Assembly (NCBI GenBank): GCA_036675815.1
Contig: JAKFEE010000022.1
Coordinates: 62,001-126,000 of the forward strand
DNA: 64,000 nucleotides
Direction of reading: 5' to 3'
Source: JAKFEE01 sp036675815
GTDB lineage: Bacteria > Pseudomonadota > Alphaproteobacteria > Rhodospirillales > Magnetospirillaceae
Shown here: in pieces, positions 17,378-25,640 of the stretch
Layout of the letters: every line of letters begins with the position of its first letter
Numbering within the stretch: position 1 is the stretch's first letter
Position numbers and translations under genes: made by a program
The notes under the pieces: model-generated
The model's input: only the letters and a program-made list of their open reading frames with translations
What the model was told of the DNA's origin: nothing
Database searches by the model: none

Positions 17378-18517
17378 ATGGATTTCGGGCTGAGCGAAGA
17401 GCAGCGCTCGTTCCAGCAGGTGGCGCGCGACTTCGCCGCCAACGAGCTGGCCCCGTACGCGGCTGCCTGGGACGACGAGCACGTCTTTCCCGTCGACGCG
17501 CTGCGCAAGGCGGCGGCGCTGGGGTTTGCCGGCATCTACGTTGGCGATGACGTTGGCGGCTCGGGCCTGGGTCGCCTCGATGCGGCCGTCATTTTCGAGG
17601 AACTGGCCGGCGCCTGTCCGTCGACGGCCGCCTATATCTCCATCCACAACATGGCTTCGTGGATGATCGACCGCTTCGGCAGCGACGAACAGCGCCGCCG
17701 CTGGCTGCCGGGGCTGACCAGTATGGACCTGTTCGCCAGCTACTGCCTGACCGAACCCGGAGCCGGCTCGGATGCGGCCAGCCTGAAGACGCGGGCCGAA
17801 CGCGACGGCGATCACTATGTGCTCAACGGCAGCAAGGCCTTCATCTCCGGCGGCGGTCGCTCCGATGTCTACGTGGTGATGGTGCGCACCGGCGGGGAAG
17901 GACCCAAGGGGATTTCCACCGTGGTCGTCGAGAACGGCACCCCCGGCCTGTCGTTCGGTAAGCAGGAGCACAAGATGGGCTGGCACAGCCAGCCGACGGC
18001 GATGGTCCTCTTCGACGACTGCCGGGTGCCGGTGGCCAACCGGCTGGGTGCGGAGGGTGACGGCTTCAAGATCGCCATGATGGGCCTCGACGGCGGCCGC
18101 CTCAATATCGGCGCCTGCTCGCTGGGCGGGGCGCGCGCGGCGCTCGACGTGGCTCGTCGGCATGTACTGGTGCGCGAGCAGTTCGGCAAGAAGCTGGCCG
18201 AGTTCCAGGCACTGCAGTTCAAACTGGCCGACATGGCCACCGAACTGGAGGCGGCGCGCCTCCTGTTGCACAAAGCGGCGCGCCAACTGGACGAGAAGGC
18301 CGCCGATGCCACCATGTACTGCGCCATGGCCAAACGCCTCGCCACCGACGCGGGCTTCCACGCCTGCAACGAGGCCCTGCAACTGCTGGGCGGCTACGGC
18401 TACATCCGCGAATATCCCATCGAGCGCCTGCTGAGGGATCTCCGGGTGCATCAGATACTCGAGGGCACCAACGAGATCATGCGGGTGATCATAGCCCGCC
18501 ACCTGCTCAAGGACTGA
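17378..18517 (+). CDS. Acyl-CoA dehydrogenase, probably isobutyryl-CoA dehydrogenase
   Basis: FAD-dependent acyl-CoA dehydrogenase of 379 residues. It starts at ATG 17378 behind GGAGG. Motifs in order are LFASYCLTEPGAGSDAASLKT, YVLNGSKAFISGGG, the LGGARAALDVARRHVLVREQFGK helix, and the C-terminal VHQILEGTNEIMRVIIARHLL, with the catalytic glutamate in EGTNE. That C-terminal block closely resembles mammalian ACAD8 (isobutyryl-CoA dehydrogenase). The next two genes encode 3-hydroxyisobutyryl-CoA hydrolase and 3-hydroxyisobutyrate dehydrogenase, steps of the same valine pathway, which supports the call. A separate crotonase for methacrylyl-CoA hydration is not seen here and must be elsewhere. Confidence 0.88.
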   Translation: MDFGLSEEQRSFQQVARDFAANELAPYAAAWDDEHVFPVDALRKAAALGFAGIYVGDDVGGSGLGRLDAAVIFEELAGACPSTAAYISIHNMASWMIDRFGSDEQRRRWLPGLTSMDLFASYCLTEPGAGSDAASLKTRAERDGDHYVLNGSKAFISGGGRSDVYVVMVRTGGEGPKGISTVVVENGTPGLSFGKQEHKMGWHSQPTAMVLFDDCRVPVANRLGAEGDGFKIAMMGLDGGRLNIGACSLGGARAALDVARRHVLVREQFGKKLAEFQALQFKLADMATELEAARLLLHKAARQLDEKAADATMYCAMAKRLATDAGFHACNEALQLLGGYGYIREYPIERLLRDLRVHQILEGTNEIMRVIIARHLLKD

Positions 18518-18520
18518 CAC

Positions 18521-19576
18521 GTGGAGCGAGACGACATCCTGATCGAAACCGCCGGCGCCATGGGCAGGATGACGCTCAATCGGCCCCGGGCGCTGAACGC
18601 GCTGACGCTTGATCAGATCCGCGTCATGGACCCGACGCTCAGGCGCTGGGCGGCGGACGATGGCGTGAAGCTGGCGGTGGTGCGCGCCAGTGGCAGCAAG
18701 GCGTTCTGTGCCGGCGGCGACATCCGTAGCCTGTTCGAGGCCCGGCGCGACAATGACCTCGACCATTTTTCCCGCTTCTATTGGGAGGAGTACCGTCTCA
18801 ACCACCTGATAAAGCACTATCCCAAACCGTATGTGGCATTGCTCGACGGCATCGTCATGGGCGGTGGCGTCGGCATTTCGGTGCACGGTTCGCACCGGAT
18901 CGCCACCGAAAACACGCTGTTTGCCATGCCCGAAACCGGCATCGGCATGTTCCCAGACGTCGGCGGAACCTATTTCCTGCCGCGCCTGCACGGCGAGACC
19001 GGCATGTATCTGGCGCTGGCCGGGGCGCGCCTGCGGGCGGCCGATTGCCTGTATGCCGGCATTGCTACCCATTATGTGCCGAGTGAACGCCTGCCCGAAC
19101 TGGAACAGGCGCTGACCCGGGCCGGCGAGGGCGCCGCGGTCGATCTGTTGATCGAGGCCTATGCCGAGGATCCGGACGGCGATGCGCCACTGGCGGCGGT
19201 GCGGCCGGTCATCGACCGCTGTTTTGCCGGCGACACGGTCGAGGAGGTGTTGGCGGCGCTGGAGGATGAGGGCGGCGACTGGGCCGTCGCCACCCGCAGC
19301 GCGATCCTGGCCAAATCGCCGACGGCGCTGAAGGTTGCGCATCGGCAGATGCGCCTGGGGCGGGCGCTGACCTTCGACGAGGCGATGCGTCTCGAATATC
19401 GCCTGGCGTTGCGTTTCATGGCCGGCCACGAGTTCTTCGAGGGGGTGCGGGCGATCATCATCGACAAGGACAATGCCCCGCATTGGCGGCCGCCGCGCCT
19501 GCCCGACGTACGCGAGGCCGACATCGCCGCCTTGTTCGAACCGCCGGCTGACGGTCGCGAGCTCAGCTTCGACTAG
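18521..19576 (+). CDS. 3-hydroxyisobutyryl-CoA hydrolase
   Basis: Crotonase-fold thioesterase that frees 3-hydroxyisobutyrate from its CoA ester in valine breakdown. The 351-residue product begins at GTG 18521, 3 nt after the dehydrogenase stop. Diagnostic stretches are KAFCAGGDIRSLFEA at about residues 61-75 (oxyanion loop), LLDGIVMGGGVGISVHG, and FAMPETGIGMFPDVGG with the glutamate and aspartate that separate this hydrolase from plain enoyl-CoA hydratases. The extra C-terminal region, including the SPTALKVAHRQMRLG segment, is also typical of the family. It is the second gene of a probable four-gene operon. Confidence 0.92.
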   Translation: MERDDILIETAGAMGRMTLNRPRALNALTLDQIRVMDPTLRRWAADDGVKLAVVRASGSKAFCAGGDIRSLFEARRDNDLDHFSRFYWEEYRLNHLIKHYPKPYVALLDGIVMGGGVGISVHGSHRIATENTLFAMPETGIGMFPDVGGTYFLPRLHGETGMYLALAGARLRAADCLYAGIATHYVPSERLPELEQALTRAGEGAAVDLLIEAYAEDPDGDAPLAAVRPVIDRCFAGDTVEEVLAALEDEGGDWAVATRSAILAKSPTALKVAHRQMRLGRALTFDEAMRLEYRLALRFMAGHEFFEGVRAIIIDKDNAPHWRPPRLPDVREADIAALFEPPADGRELSFD

Positions 19577-19594
19577 AAAAACGGAGGACAGCGT

Positions 19595-20482
19595 ATGGCC
19601 AGGATCGGTTTCATCGGCCTCGGCAACATGGGCGGCCCCATGATGCGCAACCTGCTGAAGGCGGGGCACGCGGTAAAGGCCTTTGACGTGATGCCGGCCG
19701 CGGTGACGGCGGCGGAGCAGGCGGGGGCGCAGGCCGCGGCGAGCGTCGCCGACGCGGCGTCCGATGCCGAGGTGGTCATCACCATGCTACCGGCAGGGCA
19801 GCATGTGCGCGAGGTCTACATGGGGGCGGACGGCATCCTGGCCGCTGCCGCGCCGCAGACGCTGCTGATCGATTCGTCGACCATCGACGTGGACACCGCG
19901 CGGCTGGTCGGCCGGGCCGCCGCCGAGGCCGGCCTGGAGATGCTCGATGCGCCCGTATCGGGCGGGGTCGGCGGCGCCGAGGCGGGCACGCTGACGTTCA
20001 TGGTGGGCGGCAGCGACGCGGCCTTCCAGTGCGCCGAGCCGATCCTGCAGGCCATGGGCAAGACCATCGTCCATGCCGGCGCCTCCGGCAACGGTCAGGC
20101 AGCCAAGATCTGCAACAACATGATGCTGGGCATCGCCATGATCGGCACTTGCGAGGCGTTCGCGCTGGCCGGTAAACTGGGCCTCGACGCGCAAAAACTA
20201 TTCGACATCAGTTCCAGGTCGTCGGGACAGTCGTGGTCGATGACCAGCTATTGTCCGGTGCCGGGACCGGTGCCCAGCTCGCCAGCCAATCGTGACTACA
20301 AGGCGGGTTTCACCGCGGCCATGATGCTCAAGGATTTGAAGCTGGCGCAGCAGGCGGCGGCCGGTGCCGGGGCGGCGACGCCCCTGGGCGCCACCGCCGA
20401 AGCGCTGTACGCGCTGTTCTGCAATGCCGGCCGTGCCGAGTTCGACTTCTCGGGAATCATGCAGATGATCGACGGCCGATGA
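19595..20482 (+). CDS. mmsB: 3-hydroxyisobutyrate dehydrogenase
   Basis: NAD-dependent enzyme that oxidises 3-hydroxyisobutyrate to methylmalonate semialdehyde. The 295-residue product has the beta-hydroxyacid dehydrogenase layout: a Rossmann start GFIGLGNMGGPMMRNLL, IDSSTIDVDTAR, the substrate loop DAPVSGGVGGAEAGTLTFM, and the catalytic lysine in GNGQAAKICNNMMLG. GGAG precedes the ATG. The stop overlaps the start of the next small gene by 4 nt. The partner gene mmsA (methylmalonate-semialdehyde dehydrogenase) is not in the window; the aldehyde dehydrogenase at 8.5 kb does not look like it. Confidence 0.93.
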   Translation: MARIGFIGLGNMGGPMMRNLLKAGHAVKAFDVMPAAVTAAEQAGAQAAASVADAASDAEVVITMLPAGQHVREVYMGADGILAAAAPQTLLIDSSTIDVDTARLVGRAAAEAGLEMLDAPVSGGVGGAEAGTLTFMVGGSDAAFQCAEPILQAMGKTIVHAGASGNGQAAKICNNMMLGIAMIGTCEAFALAGKLGLDAQKLFDISSRSSGQSWSMTSYCPVPGPVPSSPANRDYKAGFTAAMMLKDLKLAQQAAAGAGAATPLGATAEALYALFCNAGRAEFDFSGIMQMIDGR

Positions 20483-20679
20483 CCGTAAGACGCGGCGAAA
20501 TCCTGTTCGAGATGGTCCGGATCGGTGCCTACCTCAAGGTGACGGCCGTCGATCCGGTGACCAACACCGAAGCCGCGGTTATAGGCCCACCGGCGGCCGG
20601 AATTGCCGCCCTGCAGGCCGCGGCCGTCCGCAAGCTCGACTATGTCAACCGCCGCCGCAAGGCCGAGGCGGAGCGCTGA
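20479..20679 (+). CDS. Small conserved-looking protein of unknown function
   Basis: A 66-residue soluble protein. It begins MTVRRGEILFEMVRIGAYL, continues with a short sheet-like segment and ends in a basic helix (AAVRKLDYVNRRRKAEAER). Its start overlaps the mmsB stop as ATGA, so it is translated from the same transcript. I recall proteins of this type as short conserved alphaproteobacterial proteins without a known role (a DUF6898-like family), but I cannot confirm that. Its place at the end of the valine operon may be only positional. Confidence 0.7.
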   Translation: MTVRRGEILFEMVRIGAYLKVTAVDPVTNTEAAVIGPPAAGIAALQAAAVRKLDYVNRRRKAEAER

Positions 20680-20714
20680 TGCCGCCCCGCCTGCGCTCGG
20701 GCCTGGCGCCCGCC

Positions 20715-21170
20715 TTATCTGGCGCGGGCCTTCTTGCGTACGGTCTCGACTTCGCTGGCCTTGCGGCCCAGGCCGATCTTCTTGGCGAAATCTGAACGCT
20801 GCGCGGCGTAATTTGGCGCCACCATCGGATAGTCGGCCGGCAAGCCCCACTTGGCCCGGTAGTCATCCGGGGTCATGTTGTAGGTGGTCCGCAGATGCCG
20901 CTTGAGCATCTTCAGCTTCTTGCCGTCTTCAAGACAGACGATGTAGTCGGGCGTCACCGATTTGCGCACCGACACCGCCGGCTTCGGTGCCTCGATCTTG
21001 ACCTCCTGAGCGCCGTTTTCGAGCCCGCTCAGTGAATTGTAGACGGCCTGGATGACATCGGGGATTTGGCCGGCCGGGAGTGGATTCTTGCTCACATAGG
21101 CGGCAATCACGTCCACCGCCATGCGGAGGATGTCTTCCCTCGACACCTTTTCGGCGATGATCTCATTCAT
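20715..21170 (-). CDS. mucR: MucR/Ros-family transcriptional regulator
   Basis: A 151-residue DNA-binding regulator of the MucR/Ros family, which controls exopolysaccharide, motility and cell-cycle genes in alphaproteobacteria. The start MNEIIAEKVSREDIL at 21170 is preferred over an in-frame ATG 54 nt upstream. The conserved DNA-binding block is complete: IVCLEDGKKLKMLKRHLR, YNMTPDDYRAKWGLPADYPM, then VAPNYAAQRSDFAKKIGLG. In the Ros zinc site (C-x2-C-x9-H-x3-H) the second cysteine is Asp and the last histidine positions are Thr-Tyr (HLRTTY). Zinc-free relatives that still fold are known, so the protein may be functional. It is transcribed towards the valine operon and has its own AT-rich promoter. 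Confidence 0.93.
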   Translation of the reverse strand: MNEIIAEKVSREDILRMAVDVIAAYVSKNPLPAGQIPDVIQAVYNSLSGLENGAQEVKIEAPKPAVSVRKSVTPDYIVCLEDGKKLKMLKRHLRTTYNMTPDDYRAKWGLPADYPMVAPNYAAQRSDFAKKIGLGRKASEVETVRKKARAR

Positions 21171-21481
21171 ATTGTGATTCCAGGAATTCTTGATGAACCT
21201 TTTGCCATATAACGCATGATCCAATTTCTATGTCAATTCCAGACAAGATCGATGCGAGTAATGAATGCTTGCGATGGCGATGTACTCCAGTAAAAGGGAT
21301 GAAACCCTCTGGCGAAAATCAGCCCCCGGGCGGCTATTGCACGGCTTAGGGTTGCCGGCGCCGGCGGAGCGAGACGGACGGGCGCCACCGCGCACAGGGA
21401 TACGCCTGCCCGTGTGGTGGCAATCGATCCCGACATATGGTAGGAGACGCCATCGTCCACCCATATCCGATGTTGCAGGTC
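21171..21481. other. Intergenic region between mucR and rpiB
   Basis: About 310 nt between the divergent genes. The mucR half (21171-21290) is clearly AT-rich for this genome and holds the promoter at 21206-21236. The rpiB half is GC-rich, with a GTAGGAG near 21440-21446 that is too far from the favoured rpiB start. I see no further gene or RNA. Confidence 0.6.
21206..21236 (-). promoter_or_regulatory. Probable mucR promoter
   Basis: On the minus strand a perfect TTGACA (21231-21236) is followed after 19 nt by TATATG (21206-21211), about 35 nt upstream of the mucR start codon. The surroundings are AT-rich, the type of DNA MucR itself binds, so autoregulation is plausible. Confidence 0.5.
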
Positions 21482-21925
21482 ATGCCGCTGAACACCATTG
21501 CCATCGCCTCCGATCACGGCGGCTATGAACTGAAGACGGTGCTCAAGGAGGACTTGATCGAGCGGGGCATCACCGTCGTCGATCTCGGCACCGACGGGCC
21601 GTCCTCGGTCGACTATCCCGACTATGCCGCGGCGGTCGCCAAGGTGTTGCGGGAAGGGCGCGCCGAGGCCGGAATATTGGTCTGTGGCACCGGCATCGGC
21701 ATCTCCATTGCCGCCAACCGCTTCCCGGAAATACGCGCCGCATTGGTGCACGATGCCTTCACCGCGCGCATGGCGCGCCAGCACAATGATGCCAATGTCT
21801 TGTGCCTGGGCGGGCGCACCATCGGTATCGAGGTGGCCAAGGACTGTCTCGGCGTCTTCCTCGACACGGAATTCGAGGGTGGCCGTCATGCCCGTCGCGT
21901 CGCCAAGCTCAGCGACCCTCAGTAA
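21482..21925 (+). CDS. rpiB: Ribose-5-phosphate isomerase B
   Basis: RpiB interconverts ribose 5-phosphate and ribulose 5-phosphate. With the start at ATG 21482 (MPLNTIAIASDHGGYELK) the product has 147 residues, close to the family norm. Earlier in-frame ATGs at 21437 and 21470 are possible. Key parts are ASDHGGYELK with the substrate-binding Asp-His, the anion-hole segment LVCGTGIGISIAANR with the catalytic cysteine, and the HNDANVLCLGGRTIG block. It lies 23 nt ahead of glyA, an arrangement common in alphaproteobacteria. Both genes feed one-carbon and nucleotide metabolism. Confidence 0.92.
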   Translation: MPLNTIAIASDHGGYELKTVLKEDLIERGITVVDLGTDGPSSVDYPDYAAAVAKVLREGRAEAGILVCGTGIGISIAANRFPEIRAALVHDAFTARMARQHNDANVLCLGGRTIGIEVAKDCLGVFLDTEFEGGRHARRVAKLSDPQ

Positions 21926-21948
21926 TCACCGCACGGAAGAACCGCACC

Positions 21949-23232
21949 ATGCCAGTCGCCACAGGCTTCTTTACCGCCTCCCTTGCCGAGAGCGACGCCG
22001 ACATTTTCGGCGCCGTCCGTCGGGAACTCGGTCGCCAGCAAGATCAGATCGAGATGATCGCTTCGGAGAACATCGTCTCGCGGGCGGTGCTCGAGGCGCA
22101 AGGAACGGTGCTGACCAACAAGTATGCCGAAGGCTATCCCGGCAAGCGCTATTATGGCGGCTGTGAGTTCGTCGACATTGCCGAACAGGCGGCCATCGAC
22201 CGTGCCCGGCAATTGTTCGGCTGCGAATACGCCAACGTCCAGCCGCATTCGGGTGCCCAGGCCAACAGCGCCGTGCAGTTCGCCCTGTGCCAGCCCGGCG
22301 ACGTGGTCATGGGCATGTCGCTGGCGGCGGGCGGCCATCTCACCCATGGCGCCGCGCCAGCGCTGTCGGGCAAGTGGTTCAAGGCGGTGCAGTACGGCGT
22401 TCGCCGGGACGACCATCTGATCGATTTCGACGAGGTCGAGCGCCTGGCGGTCGAGAACAAGCCGAAGCTGATCATCGCTGGCGGCTCGGCCTATCCGCGG
22501 ATCATCGACTTCAAGCGCTTCCGCGAGATCGCCGACAAGGTCGGCGCCTATCTCATGGTCGACATGGCGCATTTCGCCGGCTTGGTCGCCGGCGGCGTCC
22601 ATCCCAGCCCGCTGCCGCACGCCCATGTCGTCACCACCACCACCCACAAGACCCTGCGCGGGCCGCGTGGCGGCATGATTCTGTCCAACGATCCCGAACT
22701 GGGCAAGAAGTTCAATTCCGCCGTATTCCCGGGCACCCAGGGCGGGCCGCTGATGCATGTGATCGCTGCCAAGGCGGTGGCCTTCGGTGAAGCGCTGCGC
22801 CCCGAATTCAAGCAGTACGCCGCCGCGATCAAGGAAAACGCCCGCGCTCTCGCCGAGACCCTGGTCGAGCGCGGCCTGGCCATCGTTTCGGGCGGTACCG
22901 ACACCCATCTGATTCTGGTCGATCTGCGGCCCAAGAAACTGACCGGCAACATCGCCGAGAAGAGCCTCGAGCACGCCGGCATCACCTGCAACAAGAACGG
23001 TATCCCCTTCGACCCGGAAAAGCCCATGGTCACCTCGGGCATTCGCCTGGGCTCGCCGGCGGCGACGACGCGCGGCTTCGGTGTCGACGAGTTCCGCCTG
23101 ATCGGCAACCTGATCGGCGACGTTCTCGACGGACTGGCGGCCAATCCCGAAAACAACGGCGCCGCCGAGGCGAAGGCGCGGGAAGCGGTGGCCGATCTCT
23201 GCCGCCGCTTCCCCATCTATCCGGGGCTTTAA
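21949..23232 (+). CDS. glyA: Serine hydroxymethyltransferase
   Basis: GlyA converts serine and tetrahydrofolate to glycine and methylene-tetrahydrofolate, the main one-carbon source. The 427-residue product starts at ATG 21949, preceded by GGAAGAA. It has MIASENIVSRAV, NKYAEGYPGKRYYGG, and the PLP-lysine block VVTTTTHKTLRGPRGG, all intact, and ends with the usual AVADLCRRFPIY tail. It leads a long run of same-strand genes, glyA-nrdR-ribD-ribE-ribB-ribH-nusB-thiL, typical of alphaproteobacteria. I saw no glycine riboswitch in the short gap in front of it. Confidence 0.97.
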   Translation: MPVATGFFTASLAESDADIFGAVRRELGRQQDQIEMIASENIVSRAVLEAQGTVLTNKYAEGYPGKRYYGGCEFVDIAEQAAIDRARQLFGCEYANVQPHSGAQANSAVQFALCQPGDVVMGMSLAAGGHLTHGAAPALSGKWFKAVQYGVRRDDHLIDFDEVERLAVENKPKLIIAGGSAYPRIIDFKRFREIADKVGAYLMVDMAHFAGLVAGGVHPSPLPHAHVVTTTTHKTLRGPRGGMILSNDPELGKKFNSAVFPGTQGGPLMHVIAAKAVAFGEALRPEFKQYAAAIKENARALAETLVERGLAIVSGGTDTHLILVDLRPKKLTGNIAEKSLEHAGITCNKNGIPFDPEKPMVTSGIRLGSPAATTRGFGVDEFRLIGNLIGDVLDGLAANPENNGAAEAKAREAVADLCRRFPIYPGL

Positions 23233-23262
23233 CGTCGGGCGTCAGTCAGGGGGGAGAAGGGC

Positions 23263-23721
23263 ATGCGTTGTCCGTTTTGCGGCAACGAAGACACCCAAGT
23301 GAAGGACTCGCGTCCCACCGAGGACAATTCGGCGATCCGCCGGCGGCGCTTCTGCACCGCCTGCGGCCAGCGCTTCACGACCTTCGAGCGGGTGCAGATC
23401 CGCGAATTGATGGTGGTGAAGAAGGATGGCCAGCGCGTCCCCTTCGATCGCGACAAGCTTGCCCGCTCGATCGACATGGCGGTGCGCAAGCGGCCAGTGC
23501 CGCATGAGCAGGTCGAGCGCATCGTCAACGGCATCCATCGGCGGCTGGAAAGCTCGGGCGAGAGCGAAATTCCCACCGAGCACATCGGCGCGCTGGTCAT
23601 GGATGCGCTGGCCAATGTCGACCAGGTCGCCTATGTACGCTTCGCCTCGGTCTATCGTGATTTTCGCGAGGCCAAGGACTTCGAGGAATTTGTCGGCAAG
23701 CTGGGCGCCGAGACGAACTAA
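23263..23721 (+). CDS. nrdR: Transcriptional repressor NrdR
   Basis: NrdR senses nucleotides through an ATP-cone and represses ribonucleotide reductase genes. The 152-residue product starts MRCPFCGNEDTQVKDSR. The four zinc cysteines lie in CPFC (residues 3-6) and CTAC (about residues 31-34), with RRRRFC between them. The ATP-cone domain is VVKKDGQRVPFDRDKLARSI and onwards. GGGGAG precedes the ATG. The gene is in the classic place between glyA and ribD, likely in one transcript. No ribonucleotide reductase gene is in the window, so its targets are elsewhere. Confidence 0.96.
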   Translation: MRCPFCGNEDTQVKDSRPTEDNSAIRRRRFCTACGQRFTTFERVQIRELMVVKKDGQRVPFDRDKLARSIDMAVRKRPVPHEQVERIVNGIHRRLESSGESEIPTEHIGALVMDALANVDQVAYVRFASVYRDFREAKDFEEFVGKLGAETN

Positions 23722-23799
23722 GATCCAGGTGCCGGTGCGTCATGGCCCGCGCTCTGCCGCCCATGACGGTGACGGGCGGCCAACGAGGGGGCTGGCATC

Positions 23800-24909
23800 G
23801 TGACGATCTCGCGCGAGGACGATCTCGATCACATGCGCGCGGCGCTGTCGCTGGCGCGGCGGGGCCTGGGAGCGACGTGGCCAAATCCGGCGGTCGGCTG
23901 TGTGATCGTCAAGGACGGCCGGGTCGTCGGACGCGGTTGGACACAGTCGGGCGGCAGGCCGCATGCCGAAACCGAGGCAATCCGGCGAGCCGGCGAGGCT
24001 GCGCGCGGCGCCTGCGCCTATGTGACGCTCGAGCCGTGCAGCCACCACGGCAAGACGCCGCCCTGCGCCGAAGCCCTGATGGCGGCCGGGATCGTGCGTT
24101 GCGTCGTTGCCGTCGAGGACCCGGATCCGCGGGTGTCCGGGGCGGGCATCGATGCCTTGCGGCAGGCCGGGATAGAGGTCGTGGTCGGGCCGGGGGCCGA
24201 GGAAGCGGCGGAAATCAATGCCGGCTTCTTCCTGCGTGTCGGCGCCGGGAGGCCGTTGTTGACGCTGAAGACCGCCACCACCCTCGATGGGCGGATCGCC
24301 ACCCATACCGGCGAGAGCCAATGGATCACCGGCGAGGCGGCGCGCGCCGCCGCGCACCGGCTGCGTGCAGACCACGACGCCATCATGATTGGCATCGGCA
24401 CGGCGCTGGCGGACGACCCGATGCTGACGTGCCGACTGCCGGGGCTAGGCGATCGGCGGCCGGTGCGCATCGTCTTCGACAGCCGGCTGCGGCTGCCGCT
24501 GACCAGCAGGCTGGTCGTGACCGCCCCCGAGGTGCCGACCTGGATCGTCTGTCTCGCCAGCGCCGATGCCGCACGTCGGCAGGCATTTGCCGATTGCGGC
24601 GTACGGTTGATCATGGCCGAGACCGACGATGACGGCTACCCGGACATCGTCGCCGCCCTGCGGGCGCTGGGGCAGAGGGGGCTGACCCGTGTTCTGGTGG
24701 AGGGCGGCGCCCACCTGGCCGCGGCCCTGTTGCGCCGCGATCTCGTCGATCGGCTGGCATGGTTCCGTGCGCCACGGCTGATCGGTGGCGACGGCATCCC
24801 CGCCGCCGTCGGTTTTGGTGTCGACCGGTTGGCGCAGGCGCCGCAGTTCCGGCGTATGGCCGCCAACAGCGTCGGCGAGGACGTGCTGGAGATGTACGCG
24901 CGCGCCTGA
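23800..24909 (+). CDS. ribD: Bifunctional diaminohydroxyphosphoribosylaminopyrimidine deaminase / uracil reductase
   Basis: RibD carries out the second and third steps of riboflavin synthesis. The 369-residue product has an N-terminal deaminase with zinc ligands in HAETEAIRRAG and PCSHHGKTPPCAEAL, and a C-terminal reductase starting TLKTATTLDGRIATHTGES. LRADHDAIMIGIGTALADDP is the NADPH-side signature. The start is GTG at 23800; ATG at 23833 would remove conserved N-terminal residues. The product ends in EDVLEMYARA. A family-1 palindromic repeat lies between this gene and ribE. No FMN riboswitch fold is seen upstream. Confidence 0.94.
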   Translation: MTISREDDLDHMRAALSLARRGLGATWPNPAVGCVIVKDGRVVGRGWTQSGGRPHAETEAIRRAGEAARGACAYVTLEPCSHHGKTPPCAEALMAAGIVRCVVAVEDPDPRVSGAGIDALRQAGIEVVVGPGAEEAAEINAGFFLRVGAGRPLLTLKTATTLDGRIATHTGESQWITGEAARAAAHRLRADHDAIMIGIGTALADDPMLTCRLPGLGDRRPVRIVFDSRLRLPLTSRLVVTAPEVPTWIVCLASADAARRQAFADCGVRLIMAETDDDGYPDIVAALRALGQRGLTRVLVEGGAHLAAALLRRDLVDRLAWFRAPRLIGGDGIPAAVGFGVDRLAQAPQFRRMAANSVGEDVLEMYARA

Positions 24910-24943
24910 CGTGCTATGAGCATGGCGGAAGCCATCCTCTCCA

Positions 24944-25002
24944 CGTCACCCCGGGCTCGACCCGGGGGTCCATGGATTGCCGGGTCACGCCCGGCAATGA
25001 CG
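24944..25002. repeat. Intergenic palindromic repeat, family 1, copy B
   Basis: A unit that begins CGTCACCCCGGGCTCGACCC and continues into a second palindrome ending GGCAATGACG. It resembles the repeat copies at 10035-10136 and 62544-62663 in its CGTCA...TGACG ends and GGTCCA-type centre. It sits between ribD and ribE. Confidence 0.75.
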
Positions 25003-25050
25003 AACGAGAGGCGGTCGAGCCGGAACGCAAACGATCCGAGGGGAGGGAGT

Positions 25051-25638
25051 ATGTTTACCGGGATCATCACCGACATCGGCCGCGTGCGCAGGGTCTCGGG
25101 GAGCGGTGACGTGCGCTTCGACATCGCCACGCGCTTCGACATGACGACGGTGGCCGTCGGGGCGTCGATCGCCTGCAACGGCATCTGCCTGACCGTCATC
25201 GAGACGGGCTCCGACTGGTTTGCCGTGCAGGCCTCGGAAGAGACGTCGTCGATGACGACCGCCCGCACCTGGCGCGAAGGCACCTCCCTCAATCTCGAGC
25301 GCGCCCTCAAGCTCGGCGACGAACTCGGCGGACACATCGTTTCGGGCCATGTCGACGGCATTGCTCGTATCACCGACATTCGTCCCGAGAATGATTCGCT
25401 GCGCTATACCTTCGAGGCGCCGGCAGGCCTGGCGCGCTTCATCGCCCCTAAGGGTTCGGTGGCCCTCGATGGCGTGTCGCTGACGATCAACGAGGTCGAC
25501 GGCGCCCGTTTCGGCGTCAACATCATTCCCCACACCCAGAAGGAAACGATCTTCGGCGAACGGCGTGCCGGCGATCCGGTGAATATGGAAATCGACATGC
25601 TGGCACGCTATGTTGCGCGCCAGCTTGGGAAGGACTGA
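25051..25638 (+). CDS. ribE: Riboflavin synthase, alpha subunit
   Basis: Riboflavin synthase joins two dimethyl-ribityllumazine molecules to form riboflavin. The 195-residue product consists of two similar lumazine-binding barrels. The first starts MFTGIITDIGRV, the universal beginning of this enzyme. ETSSMTTA and SLNLERALKLGDELGGHIVSGHVDG mark the junction and the second barrel. The start at 25051 directly follows GGGGAGGGA; a longer frame upstream would only translate the intergenic repeat. The stop is followed after 2 nt by ribB, so the two are coupled. Confidence 0.95.
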   Translation: MFTGIITDIGRVRRVSGSGDVRFDIATRFDMTTVAVGASIACNGICLTVIETGSDWFAVQASEETSSMTTARTWREGTSLNLERALKLGDELGGHIVSGHVDGIARITDIRPENDSLRYTFEAPAGLARFIAPKGSVALDGVSLTINEVDGARFGVNIIPHTQKETIFGERRAGDPVNMEIDMLARYVARQLGKD

Positions 25639-25640
25639 CC

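Noticed and set aside
15803..19669. One very long minus-strand frame from metY across the valine operon
   Set aside because: Only the last 428 codons look like a protein (MetY). The rest is antisense to three clear genes and has no domain; it is an effect of high GC.
23722..23799. FMN riboswitch ahead of ribD
   Set aside because: The gap is only 78 nt and has no RFN core; none is seen ahead of ribE or ribB either.
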